Positions 48,097 through 55,458 of a stretch of 64,000 nucleotides of DNA are shown piece by piece. Position 1 is the stretch's first letter. The number at the start of each line of letters is the position of its first letter. The DNA is from Croceivirga thetidis (GTDB taxonomy: Bacteria > Bacteroidota > Bacteroidia > Flavobacteriales > Flavobacteriaceae), in assembly GCF_012272815.1 (NCBI RefSeq), contig NZ_JAAWWL010000001.1:1018154-1082153 (forward strand). Reading direction: 5' to 3'. The translations under genes were made by a program, and so were the position numbers. Below the pieces are notes generated by a model. The model made no database searches, was not told the DNA's origin, and saw only the letters and a program-made list of their open reading frames with translations.

Positions 48097-49323
48097 ATGC
48101 GTTTATTCTTCTTTTTGTTGGTCGCGGCCATTCTATGTATCAATTGCAAAACCAAAGAAACGTTTCAATTCTCCCTTGAAGAAACAGTCAACTTTCTTGC
48201 TTCAGATTCTCTAAAAGGTCGGGCAACGGGAACTCTAGAAGAACAACAGGCCGCAGCATTTTTGGCAAATCAATTAAAGGAATTGGGATTCGCCCCAAAA
48301 GGGGTTGAAGAAACGTATTTGCAAACCTTTACATTCATGGAGACCCGTGACCCGCACAAGGAGGTGGAATTTATAACAGCAGGGGAGGGAACGACCACAG
48401 GAACCAACGTAATTGGATTTTATGACAAGAAAGCGGAAAAAACCATTGTACTTGGTGCCCATTATGATCATTTAGGTATGGGAGGGCAAGGCTCATTACA
48501 TCGAGGTGATCCTGAAATACATAATGGAGCTGATGATAACGCCAGTGGGGTTGCAACAGTTCTCAAAATTGCGGAAAAGCTTAAGGATAGTCTGATGTCG
48601 ACCAATATTTTGGTTCAATTTTATTCAGGTGAGGAAATGGGGCTTTTAGGCTCTAATTATTATGTAAAGAACCCCACTCTTGAAATGAATGAAATCAACT
48701 TTATGATTAATCTTGACATGGTGGGTAGATTGCGTGAAGACAAGAGTCTATCAATAAGTGGTGTAGGTACTTCATCGCGTTGGAATCAATCACTGAACGT
48801 TAATAATCCTGGGTTCAAATTGATTTTGAAAGAAAGCGGTATTGGCCCATCAGATCACACTTCATTCTATTTAGCCGACATTCCGGTTTTACATTTTTTT
48901 ACAGGACAACATGAAGACTATCACAGGCCTTCCGATGATTCCGAGAAACTGAATTATGAAGGAATGAATGAAATAGCAGACTATATTGTTGCCGTCTGCA
49001 TGGATCTGGACAATAGCCCAAAATTAACCTTTAAAATGACGAAGAACGAGAGTGAGGAAGTACCTCGATTTAAGGTTGGATTAGGCGTTGTTCCCGATTA
49101 CTTGTTTGACGGTAAAGGCATGCGAATAGATGGTGTGAGCGAGAATAAACCGGCTCAAAAAGCTGGACTACAGAAAGGAGATGTTGTGGTTCAATTGGGA
49201 GATAGCTTAATAACTGACATGATGAGCTATATGCGTACCCTTTCAACATTCGAAAAAGGGGATGCCACAAAAGCCGTAGTTGACCGTAATGGAGAAAAAA
49301 TTGAGGTTGATATTGAATTCTGA
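48097..49323 (+). CDS. M28-family metallopeptidase lipoprotein with PDZ domain
   Basis: This 408-residue protein has a signal peptide with lipobox-like LCINC (Cys17). The M28 zinc ligands are visible in order: GAHYDHLG, HNGADDNASG, the catalytic YSGEEMGLLGS, an Asp in LDMVGR, and the final His in DYHRPSDD. The family cleaves N-terminal residues from peptides using two zinc ions. A C-terminal PDZ domain (about 315-405, ENKPAQKAGLQKGDVVVQ) probably binds substrates or partners. It is expected to be periplasmic. Confidence 0.9.
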   Translation: MRLFFFLLVAAILCINCKTKETFQFSLEETVNFLASDSLKGRATGTLEEQQAAAFLANQLKELGFAPKGVEETYLQTFTFMETRDPHKEVEFITAGEGTTTGTNVIGFYDKKAEKTIVLGAHYDHLGMGGQGSLHRGDPEIHNGADDNASGVATVLKIAEKLKDSLMSTNILVQFYSGEEMGLLGSNYYVKNPTLEMNEINFMINLDMVGRLREDKSLSISGVGTSSRWNQSLNVNNPGFKLILKESGIGPSDHTSFYLADIPVLHFFTGQHEDYHRPSDDSEKLNYEGMNEIADYIVAVCMDLDNSPKLTFKMTKNESEEVPRFKVGLGVVPDYLFDGKGMRIDGVSENKPAQKAGLQKGDVVVQLGDSLITDMMSYMRTLSTFEKGDATKAVVDRNGEKIEVDIEF

Positions 49324-49343
49324 TTCGCTGTTAACTGCTTCAC

Positions 49344-49375
49344 TTTGAAGAAATTTCGTTTTTAAAGTACCTTTG
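49344..49375 (+). promoter_or_regulatory. dusB: dusB promoter
   Basis: TTTG (49344-49347), a 20-base spacer and TACCTTTG (49368-49375) are a perfect match to the Bacteroidota housekeeping promoter. The dusB ATG follows 19 bases later. This is the clearest promoter in the window. Confidence 0.8.
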
Positions 49376-49394
49376 TCGTTCAAAAAAATTGCCA

Positions 49395-50387
49395 ATGCCG
49401 AAAATCGGTGACATACAATTACCTGATTTCCCTTTACTTCTTGCTCCAATGGAAGATGTAAGCGACCCCCCATTTCGGGCATTATGCAAAGAAAATGGGG
49501 CTGATGTGGTTTACACTGAGTTTATATCTTCTGAGGGTCTTATTAGAGATGCCGCTAAAAGCGTGATAAAGCTCGATATTTACGAAAAAGAGCGTCCTGT
49601 TGGTATTCAGATTTTTGGTGCGGAAATGGATTCGATGCTACAGGCAATTGATATCGTTGAAAAATCCAATCCTGATATTATCGACATCAACTTTGGTTGC
49701 CCTGTAAAAAAAGTGGTATGCAAGAATGCCGGTGCAGGTATTTTAAGAGATATACCGCTCATGGTAAAATTAACAGAGGCAATGGTTAAGCGGACCAAAC
49801 TGCCGGTTACTGTGAAAACACGATTGGGTTGGGACAGTAATTCAATAAAAATTGTTGAGGTTGCTGAGCGCTTGCAAGATGTTGGTATAAAAGCAATTTC
49901 GATTCATGGCCGTACCCGTGTTCAGATGTACAAAGGGGAAGCTGATTGGGTGCCGATTGCAGCAGTTAAAAACAATCCCAGAATGCACATACCGGTATTC
50001 GGCAATGGTGATGTAGATACGCCCGAAGCTGCTGTGCGAATGCGAGATGATTTTGGATTGGATGGAGCTATGATTGGGCGGGCCAGTATCGGAAACCCAT
50101 GGTTTTTCAATCAGGTCAAACACTATTTTAAGACAGGTCAACATTTGCCTTCGCCTTCTATGGAAGAACGTGTAGAGGCAGCACGCAGACACTTACAAAT
50201 GTCCATCGATTGGAAAGGGGAAAAGCTTGGGGTATTTGAAACCCGAAGGCATTATACCAATTACTTTAAGGGAATACCACATTTCAAGGAATACCGAATG
50301 AAAATGGTGACCAGTGATGATTCTGCCGATGTGTTTGCCGCTTTTGATGAGGTTTTAGAGAAGTTTGGAGACCATCAATTCGCTTAG
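49395..50387 (+). CDS. dusB: tRNA-dihydrouridine synthase
   Basis: A 330-residue flavoenzyme read from the ATG at 49395; a TTG two codons upstream is also in frame but less likely. The Dus fold is clear: LAPMEDVSDPPFRALC at the N-terminus, the catalytic loop INFGCPVKKVVCKNAGAG with the active Cys in CKNAGAG, and FMN-binding GNGDVDTPEAA. It reduces uridine to dihydrouridine in tRNA D-loops using NADPH. It has its own promoter and is convergent with the permease gene, 7 bp apart. Confidence 0.93.
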   Translation: MPKIGDIQLPDFPLLLAPMEDVSDPPFRALCKENGADVVYTEFISSEGLIRDAAKSVIKLDIYEKERPVGIQIFGAEMDSMLQAIDIVEKSNPDIIDINFGCPVKKVVCKNAGAGILRDIPLMVKLTEAMVKRTKLPVTVKTRLGWDSNSIKIVEVAERLQDVGIKAISIHGRTRVQMYKGEADWVPIAAVKNNPRMHIPVFGNGDVDTPEAAVRMRDDFGLDGAMIGRASIGNPWFFNQVKHYFKTGQHLPSPSMEERVEAARRHLQMSIDWKGEKLGVFETRRHYTNYFKGIPHFKEYRMKMVTSDDSADVFAAFDEVLEKFGDHQFA

Positions 50388-50394
50388 ATTCCCA

Positions 50395-51606
50395 TTACGA
50401 AATTGCCACCAATCTTTTGTTGATTCGGCTACTGGCAATTTTAGCTGAGACAAATCCCAAGGCGGCAATGGTTAGAAAAACAAGTAACACGTTCTGCCAA
50501 TCAAATGCAACGGGATAGGCTAGGCTAGGTGTAATCTTTAACCAACCAAAAGCAAGCTGCGATAGTATGATCAGTATGCCAATGACCACTCCAATCAATC
50601 CCCCTATACAGGTGGTCAACAATCCCTGAAGAAAAAAAGTAAACCGTAAATCCCTTACAGGGGAACCTAGCGCGAACAGTGTTCTCAAATTCTGTTGTTT
50701 ATCAAGAATCATCATTATTATTGCCCCGACCACATTGAAAAGTGCAATTATGAGCACTAAGGTGAAAATCAAATAGGTTGCCACATTTTCGGTATTGAGC
50801 ATCTTGTAAAGACTACCATTAAGTTCTTGACGACTAAGAATTCGTCCTTTTGAACCCAATACTGCAGCGATTTCCGCTCTCGCTGACTCCAGATCAAATC
50901 CTTTTGATAACTTAAAATTTATGGCTGAAACCGTAAGGCTATCTTTTTCTAAAAAAGCTTGAACAGTTGGTAGTGACGTAATCACATATTTGCGATCTAA
51001 GTTTTCTTCTACGGCATATACCCCAGTTAGCACAAGTGGCAGACTGTTATAGGGTTTTGAATTTAGAACCTGTTGGTTTATAGATCCTTTACCAGGTTTG
51101 GGAGCTAGGGCAATTAAAGGCGTTTCATAGTTGTTTAAGGGCACGCCCAATATATTGAAGGCGCCGATGCCGATAACGCCGCTGTATTCATTCACTCCCC
51201 AATTGCCAAAATAAAGCATGCTATCAATGCCAGTGGTCATTTGAAAATTGGAATCCACACCTTTTATAGTGGCCAGGTGACTTTTCTCTCTAAATGTTAA
51301 ATAAACACGTTCTTCAAGCTCCTTTGAATAATGGGCAACGCTTTTTAAGTTCTGTAGCGCCTGGTCATTTTCGGTTGAAACGGTAAAGAATTTTCCGGTA
51401 GCGGGTATGGCCTTTAAATCGGGGTCAAAAGCATCGGTAAATTGTAAACTAAAAGACTTTAGTCCTGAGAACGCCGATAGTACGATGAACAGCGCCGCAG
51501 AACCGATTACAATGACCAGGAATGTAATGAAGTTTATGATGTTTACGGCGTTTTGCTTGCTTTTTGACCGTAAATACCGTTTGGCGATGTACAACGGAAA
51601 ATTCAA
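50395..51606 (-). CDS. FtsX/LolCE-type ABC transporter permease
   Basis: This 403-residue inner-membrane protein has one N-terminal transmembrane helix (about 20-45), a large extracytoplasmic domain (about 50-265) and three helices in the C-terminal FtsX domain (about 275-300, 325-350, 370-395; ATYLIFTLVLIIALFNVVGA). The topology and the N-terminal YIAKRYLRSKSKQNAVNIIN match LolC/LolE-like permeases of lipoprotein release or related MacB-type exporters. No ATPase gene is adjacent. It starts 2 bp after rbfA on the same strand. Confidence 0.85.
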   Translation of the reverse strand: MNFPLYIAKRYLRSKSKQNAVNIINFITFLVIVIGSAALFIVLSAFSGLKSFSLQFTDAFDPDLKAIPATGKFFTVSTENDQALQNLKSVAHYSKELEERVYLTFREKSHLATIKGVDSNFQMTTGIDSMLYFGNWGVNEYSGVIGIGAFNILGVPLNNYETPLIALAPKPGKGSINQQVLNSKPYNSLPLVLTGVYAVEENLDRKYVITSLPTVQAFLEKDSLTVSAINFKLSKGFDLESARAEIAAVLGSKGRILSRQELNGSLYKMLNTENVATYLIFTLVLIIALFNVVGAIIMMILDKQQNLRTLFALGSPVRDLRFTFFLQGLLTTCIGGLIGVVIGILIILSQLAFGWLKITPSLAYPVAFDWQNVLLVFLTIAALGFVSAKIASSRINKRLVAIS

Positions 51607-51608
51607 AA

Positions 51609-52001
51609 TCAGGACTTCTTTCGTTTATCCAATAAATCAGGATTTTCTATGGGGTTATCTACACCTTTCAATGACTTTTCAATATTATCGATGTATTCCA
51701 ACGAATCGTCTAAATAAAAATTTAGATTGGGCATACGTCGCATTTGATTCTTGGTGCGCTGAGCAATTTCATGTTTTATCAATGGTTCGTTTGATTTAAT
51801 ACCAGCTAAAAGCTCAGATGCCTTGGCATTGGGAAAAATGCTGAGGTAGACTTTGGCGATTGACAAGTCTGCCGTAACGTAGACTTTTGTTACAGAGATG
51901 AGCACACCTTTAAGACCTCCATCGGTCGCTGCACGTTGCAGTACCTCGACCATGTCTTTTTGAATAATGCTGGCTATTTTTTTCTGACGGGGCGTTTCCA
52001 T
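51609..52001 (-). CDS. rbfA: Ribosome-binding factor A
   Basis: This 130-residue KH-fold protein has the RbfA signature: QKKIASIIQKDMVEVL at the N-terminus, GVLISVTKVYVTADLSIAKVYLS in the middle, and RTKNQMRRMPNLNFYLDDSLEY near the end. It assists maturation of the 30S subunit at the 16S rRNA 5' end. It is followed 2 bp later by the FtsX-type permease and is divergent from the epimerase gene. Confidence 0.93.
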   Translation of the reverse strand: METPRQKKIASIIQKDMVEVLQRAATDGGLKGVLISVTKVYVTADLSIAKVYLSIFPNAKASELLAGIKSNEPLIKHEIAQRTKNQMRRMPNLNFYLDDSLEYIDNIEKSLKGVDNPIENPDLLDKRKKS

Positions 52002-52085
52002 GGGTCAAAAATAGGATTTCATAAGCAATCTCAGCCTTTTCTAAGCTTGAGCTGTTTAACTTGCGATTATATTAACGCTTGATAA

Positions 52086-52505
52086 ATGAATAAAATAGAA
52101 CATTTGGGCATAGCTGTCACTGATTTGGAGAAATCCAATAGTCTTTTTGAAAGGTTATTGGGCGTACCCCATTACAAGATAGAAGAAGTAAAAAGTGAGG
52201 GCGTGAGAACCTCTTTTTTCAAGTCAGGCCCCAATAAAATTGAATTACTCGAGGCAACTACCCCAGAGAGTGCCATTGCGAAGTTCATTGAAAAGAAAGG
52301 TGAGGGTATTCATCATATCGCTTTTGCGGTTGACGACTTGAAAGTTGAAATAGAACGTTTGGAAAACGAAGGTTTTGTGGTACTACCAGGATTTCCTAAA
52401 AAGGGAGCCGATAATAAAATGGTTGCTTTTTTACATCCGAAAGGAACCAATGGTGTTTTGGTAGAACTTTGCGAAGATATTGGTACAATTGAAAATAAAA
52501 GCTAA
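52086..52505 (+). CDS. mce: Methylmalonyl-CoA epimerase
   Basis: This 139-residue vicinal-oxygen-chelate protein interconverts the two epimers of methylmalonyl-CoA in propionyl-CoA/succinyl-CoA metabolism. It has the duplicated beta-alpha-beta fold with metal ligands in IEHLGIAVTDLE (His5 region), GIHHIAFAVDD and VLVELCED. Length and motifs fit the family closely. A CAU tRNA gene begins 18 bp downstream, and its -7 box overlaps the end of this gene. Confidence 0.92.
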   Translation: MNKIEHLGIAVTDLEKSNSLFERLLGVPHYKIEEVKSEGVRTSFFKSGPNKIELLEATTPESAIAKFIEKKGEGIHHIAFAVDDLKVEIERLENEGFVVLPGFPKKGADNKMVAFLHPKGTNGVLVELCEDIGTIENKS

Positions 52506-52510
52506 TTTTG
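52503..52510 (+). promoter_or_regulatory. -7 box of the CAU tRNA gene
   Basis: TAATTTTG fits TAnnTTTG, with TTGG 18 bases upstream as a weak -33 element. It overlaps the mce stop codon and lies 13 bases before the tRNA. Confidence 0.5.
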
Positions 52511-52523
52511 CAGGCCAACAATT

Positions 52524-52597
52524 GGTCCTATAGCTCAGTTGGTTAGAGTAGCTGACTCATAATCAGTTGGTCCCTGGTTCGAGCCCAGGTGGGACCA
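52524..52597 (+). tRNA. tRNA with CAU anticodon (elongator Met or Ile2)
   Basis: A full cloverleaf is present: acceptor GGTCCTA/TGGGACC with discriminator A, D arm AGCTCAGTTGGTTAGAGT, anticodon stem GCTGA/TCAGT with loop CTCATAA, and T arm CCTGGTTCGAGCCCAGG. The anticodon is CAU. The lack of initiator features (first pair is G-C) excludes tRNA-fMet. The anticodon-arm context GACTCATAATC resembles Ile2 tRNAs whose C34 is modified to lysidine, so elongator Met versus Ile2 is unresolved. CCA is not encoded. Confidence 0.9.
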
Positions 52598-52608
52598 CAT
52601 CAAGCGGA

Positions 52609-52638
52609 AAGCTCATGCCGATAGGTATGGGCTTTTTT
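52609..52638 (+). terminator. Terminator after the CAU tRNA gene
   Basis: AAGCTCATGCC (52609-52619) pairs with GGTATGGGCTT (52624-52634) through a GATA loop, with two G-T pairs, followed by TTTTTTG. Confidence 0.85.
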
Positions 52639-52647
52639 GTTTTCGGA

Positions 52648-52707
52648 TTTTGGGAGCGCTTGCGCTTCCAAAAAGTAGAAAACAAAATCGCGCTTTGCGT
52701 GCAAAGC
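52648..52707. repeat. Two adjacent hairpins downstream of the tRNA terminator
   Basis: TTTTGGGAGCGC and GCGCTTCCAAAA (52648-52673) form a 12-bp stem with a two-base loop and one G-T pair. GCTTTGC and GCAAAGC (52692-52698, 52701-52707) form a second perfect stem. Neither is followed by a T-run, so they are not ordinary terminators. Confidence 0.55.
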
Positions 52708-52762
52708 ATGGCTTTCCATTTGCAGTAGCGGTTTTCTCTGGTTAACAGCGACATTGGAGCTG

Positions 52763-52783
52763 ACAACCCAGGCGGGAACACAT
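52763..52783 (+). repeat. Degenerate copy of the CAU tRNA 3' end
   Basis: The last 17 bases (CCCAGGCGGGAACACAT region) match the tRNA 3' end CCCAGGTGGGACCACAT at 15 positions, 184 bp downstream. Such a partial duplication is what integration at a tRNA gene leaves behind, although chance is not excluded. Confidence 0.4.
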
Positions 52784-52828
52784 AAAAAATCCGTAACAAA
52801 CTATTAATTAGTGGGTTGCGGATTTTTT
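52784..52828. terminator. Second terminator-like hairpin
   Basis: AAAAAATCCG (52784-52793) pairs with CGGATTTTTT (52819-52828); extra pairing (AAC/GTT) extends the stem past a bulge. Flanking A and T runs suit termination in either direction, including for the minus-strand genes at 52.9-53.9 kb. Confidence 0.7.
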
Positions 52829-52873
52829 ATGTATTTCTGTATGAATTGTGTACGGCTAATGCAATTGCCGGGC

Positions 52874-53200
52874 TCATAAAAGCCTATCTAACTTTTTTGA
52901 AATTTGGAGTTTAATTTCATTGTCAACGTTTTCATTTTCTAGTAAATCGATTATCTTTTTTTTTCTTTTAGAATTGTCTCTGTAAAACCAAAAATCTAGA
53001 AGGATAAGCAGACTAAAGAAAAAGATGATTGCTATCCAAAGGAATAATGGGATTTCACCATCATTTGCTATAATCTGGCCTTTCTCAAAATTTATATTCA
53101 CATAGAACTGAAATCCTATTGCGGAAATGAAAAGTCCAAATAAAGCCACTTTAGTTCTTCCTAAAGAGTAACCCCTAAATATTGACAAAATTTTCTCCAT
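52874..53200 (-). CDS. Small two-helix membrane protein, unknown function
   Basis: This 108-residue protein has two hydrophobic segments (about 18-37 and 48-68), a basic N-terminus and a charged helical C-terminus ending LLENENVDNEIKLQISKKLDRLL. I do not recognise a family. It lies 16 bp after the 217-residue membrane protein gene on the same strand, so the two are probably cotranscribed. Both are in the accessory stretch downstream of the CAU tRNA gene. It is likely an inner-membrane protein with both ends in the cytoplasm. Confidence 0.6.
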   Translation of the reverse strand: MEKILSIFRGYSLGRTKVALFGLFISAIGFQFYVNINFEKGQIIANDGEIPLFLWIAIIFFFSLLILLDFWFYRDNSKRKKKIIDLLENENVDNEIKLQISKKLDRLL

Positions 53201-53216
53201 TTGATTTTAACAATTT

Positions 53217-53870
53217 TTATTTCTTATCAAGGCGCTCAATAATGTTACTAATAGAACCCACGATAACTTTCATTAAACGACTTATTTCAAAATATCTTCC
53301 AATTTTCTTGTCAAATTCTTGAATTTCAACTTCCTGTTGTTTTTGCAGTGTCTCAAGTTCATTAAGTATTTTTTGTAATCGCTCGTACTCTTCTTTCAAC
53401 AATACACTACTTTGCAATGAATCGATTTTTACAAATTCCTTCTCCTTAACTTTTAGGGTCACCTTTTGATCTCGTTGGACTATTTGTTGCTTCTTATGTT
53501 TTTGATTTTCTTTTGTCAAACACTCATTATAATGACTGACTTCCCCTATTAAATCGTAAACTTTTCTTTTCTTTATTTTATAATACCGATATAGGTAAAA
53601 AAGCAAAACTCCGTAACAAAATAAAATAGCAACAAAAATTATGGCGTATTGGAAATCAGCTAAATAGAATAAAACAAAGTGCCCAAAGACAATAGATAGT
53701 CCTATAAACAAAACTTCTTCTTTTCGGAATGTTAAAGCGTCCCTCAGTGTATTTAATTCTGAAATAAAGTTTAGTGAAAAAGGCTGATTTAAATCTGCTT
53801 TGTCCGACTTTTCTTCAGAGTTATTATCCAATTCCTCAAATTCTTCTTCCTCAAATCCTTCTTCTATCAA
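53217..53870 (-). CDS. Membrane protein with acidic N-terminus and coiled-coil tail, unknown function
   Basis: This 217-residue protein has a very acidic N-terminus (about 1-25, mostly E and D) and two closely spaced hydrophobic segments (about 52-72 and 75-95). A long charged helical tail follows (about 110-190) with coiled-coil heptads (KEEYERLQKILNELETLQKQQ). No family is recognised. The architecture suggests a cytoplasmic coiled coil anchored by a helical hairpin. It precedes the 108-residue membrane protein by 16 bp. Confidence 0.6.
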   Translation of the reverse strand: MIEEGFEEEEFEELDNNSEEKSDKADLNQPFSLNFISELNTLRDALTFRKEEVLFIGLSIVFGHFVLFYLADFQYAIIFVAILFCYGVLLFYLYRYYKIKKRKVYDLIGEVSHYNECLTKENQKHKKQQIVQRDQKVTLKVKEKEFVKIDSLQSSVLLKEEYERLQKILNELETLQKQQEVEIQEFDKKIGRYFEISRLMKVIVGSISNIIERLDKK

Positions 53871-53918
53871 TCTATATAAGGTTTAAGTTATCTGTTAAAA
53901 TTCACGATATTAAAATTA

Positions 53919-54020
53919 TTACCATCTATTCTTTTTATTGTGATATCTATCAATTAGCCATAACCCAAATAGCCAAGCAAATAAAAAGATAAAATAATGC
54001 CATCATCTAAGCTCCTCCAT
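53919..54020 (-). pseudogene. Remnant of a small one-helix membrane protein
   Basis: In the same frame as the decayed gene upstream, ATG-GAG-GAG-CTT-AGA is followed by TGA and then 27 sense codons ending TAA. The latter encode a hydrophobic helix and a basic tail (WLIDRYHNKKNRW), the typical end of a small single-helix membrane protein. No start codon lies after the TGA in frame, so it is either a second nonsense-inactivated gene or chance. Confidence is low because the frame is short. Confidence 0.3.
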
Positions 54021-54023
54021 GGC

Positions 54024-54257
54024 TCATACTTCCAAATTACCAGAATACCTGTCCAATAACCCTCCTGTTTTAAATTCTCTTTTTCCAACAATTTGATCCG
54101 ATTTAATTGAAAGTTCTACCTAAACGAAGAATTTATACAGGGTATAAAGGGAAAATTTGCCATTCTTTGAAATGTGATGTTTTAGGAAGGTACAGTTTGA
54201 CCAAAGTTCATCCCATTGTTGCTCTTCTTTCAACATCTTGTATTCGTACAACTCCAT
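54024..54257 (-). pseudogene. Small gene of 77 codons interrupted by one TAG
   Basis: From the ATG at 54257 the frame runs 45 codons to a TAG at 54120-54122 and then continues for 31 sense codons to TGA at 54024-54026. Coding character is the same on both sides: before the stop comes KFSLYTLYKFFV, after it VELSIKSDQIVGKREF. In the Bacteroidota family of about 75-residue proteins I believe this belongs to, this junction reads FFVEVE, so the TAG looks like a single GAG-to-TAG change. The gene would be inactive unless the stop is read through. No function is known for the family. It is codirectional with the membrane-protein pair downstream. Confidence 0.6.
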
Positions 54258-54420
54258 CGGTAATAATTAATTTCCAATTATTCGTAGTCAAATTTTTTAA
54301 TAATGCTGCTCCAATTCCATTACTTTTCTAACTACTCGTGTTCCGTAACACATGGATTCACAGTTTGATTCTAATTTAAGAAGAAAGTAATTAGGACACC
54401 TTTCTCATTTTAATTATTTC

Positions 54421-54428
54421 TATATTTG
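54421..54428 (+). promoter_or_regulatory. -7 box of the 86-residue orphan gene
   Basis: TATATTTG fully matches TAnnTTTG and lies 29 bases before the ATG at 54458. No good -33 TTTG is seen. Confidence 0.45.
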
Positions 54429-54457
54429 GACATACTCCTTAATTATGGAATAAATCC

Positions 54458-54718
54458 ATGAAAAATATAGTTTTTAGAAATACAGACAGGTATGCAATAA
54501 AACAACTTCTCAAAGAGATAGGCGCTCATTTGTTAAGTATTGAATGCGAGAATAGAAAACTTAGTTTTCCCAAAAGAATAAGTCTTTTTTATTTAGAGGC
54601 TAATGAGTTCCAAACGATTCTAAAATATAAATATCCTTCTGCGGGTGTTGCAAGTATTATTGTCGTAGATAGAAATGATTTGCCCGAAAAAGGGTGGGAA
54701 AGAGTAGAATTAATTTAG
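54458..54718 (+). CDS. Hypothetical 86-residue protein
   Basis: A small soluble protein of mixed alpha/beta composition: a basic N-terminal helix (DRYAIKQLLKEIGAHLLSIE), a central FYLEANEFQTILKYKYPSAG and a C-terminal strand IIVVDRNDLPEKGW. I do not recognise it. A plausible promoter lies just upstream. It ends 5 bp from the end of the convergent 244-residue cassette gene and is on the opposite strand, so it is not part of that operon. It is the only plus-strand gene in the accessory stretch. Confidence 0.55.
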   Translation: MKNIVFRNTDRYAIKQLLKEIGAHLLSIECENRKLSFPKRISLFYLEANEFQTILKYKYPSAGVASIIVVDRNDLPEKGWERVELI

Positions 54719-54723
54719 TTGGA

Positions 54724-55458
54724 TTAGGCGGCGACTAAGCTAAGAAAATAGGCTTCCAATTCAGGATTAATAGAGTCAATACTATTTTTTTGAATTGGAA
54801 GATTTTTGAAAAAAGCAGAAGACAATAGTTCAGAAGGAGATATTCTTTTTAATTCATCACTTTTAAACAAATCTGAAATATTAATACCATTTTCATCGGC
54901 ATATTTTTTCAAGTATTTAAACATATAACGAATCAAACTTGTTGGAGCTTCTTTAAAGGTTGGCAATTCCCAATCTGCTAATTTTAAATATTCCTCGTTA
55001 TTGTAAAGAAATCCTCGAATAACTTTAATGCAGAAACCAACACATGTTGTAATATCATATTCGGCGTTTACCAAAAAGTTTTCCCCTGTTTTCGAATCAT
55101 AATATGACCCATTAAAAACAAAACCGTATTGTGGTTTTACACCACGGGCTTTTAATTTTTGGCAATGTCCTAAAAAAGAGACCACATCAGCTTCATGAAT
55201 AATCTTGGTTTTTTTAAAGTATAAATTATCATAATCACCCGTTCTTTCGGTAATTTCTTCTAATAAAACATCTCTTCCATCAAAATGAAAATAGTGGATT
55301 TGTTTATCAAAGCAAATGACTAAACCAGAGTGCTCACAGCGTCCATTTTTACCAACGGCTGCTGATATAGCCACAAAGTCATTAAGGTTACTTAGCGACG
55401 AAAATGATAACAATTCTTCATCAAAGGAAAGGGCTATATGTAAACTTCCCTTGCTCAA
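54724..55458 (-). CDS. Second gene of two-gene cassette; possible permuted papain-fold protein
   Basis: This 244-residue soluble protein is of unknown family. An N-terminal segment, CEHSGLVICFDKQIHYFHFD (residues 41-60), has strands with His43, His55 and His58. About 80 residues later, DITTCVGFCIKVIRGFL places Cys139 at the start of a helix. This His-before-Cys order is that of circularly permuted papain-like (NlpC/P60 or LRAT-like) enzymes, so an amidase, peptidase or acyltransferase is possible. This is inference only. The C-terminal 80 residues are helical. Its ATG overlaps the stop of the upstream 308-residue gene by four bases (ATGA), showing strict cotranslation. It sits in tRNA-adjacent accessory DNA. 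Confidence 0.6.
   Translation of the reverse strand: MSKGSLHIALSFDEELLSFSSLSNLNDFVAISAAVGKNGRCEHSGLVICFDKQIHYFHFDGRDVLLEEITERTGDYDNLYFKKTKIIHEADVVSFLGHCQKLKARGVKPQYGFVFNGSYYDSKTGENFLVNAEYDITTCVGFCIKVIRGFLYNNEEYLKLADWELPTFKEAPTSLIRYMFKYLKKYADENGINISDLFKSDELKRISPSELLSSAFFKNLPIQKNSIDSINPELEAYFLSLVAA

Larger units (their letters stand above)
52598..52873. other. 276-bp non-coding stretch downstream of the CAU tRNA
   Basis: No gene is supported here. It holds two terminator-like hairpins, two further strong hairpins (52648-52673 and 52692-52707), and a degenerate copy of the tRNA 3' end (52763-52783). An apparent minus-strand frame across it runs into the tRNA and is not credible. Confidence 0.7.
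53871..54457. other. 587-bp stretch with only decayed small genes
   Basis: No intact gene of convincing quality lies here. The minus strand carries two broken small reading frames (54024-54257 and 53919-54020, listed separately). The part from 54258 to 54457 holds only the promoter region of the 86-residue orphan. A short plus-strand frame at 54107-54331 runs antisense to the decayed gene and is not supported. Confidence 0.6.

Noticed and set aside
52563-52799. Minus-strand frame of 78 codons downstream of mce
   Set aside because: It overlaps the CAU tRNA gene and two hairpins, and its end is a translation of tRNA sequence.
54107-54331. Plus-strand frame of 74 codons
   Set aside because: It is antisense to the decayed 77-codon gene, has no promoter or homology signal, and its composition is not protein-like.
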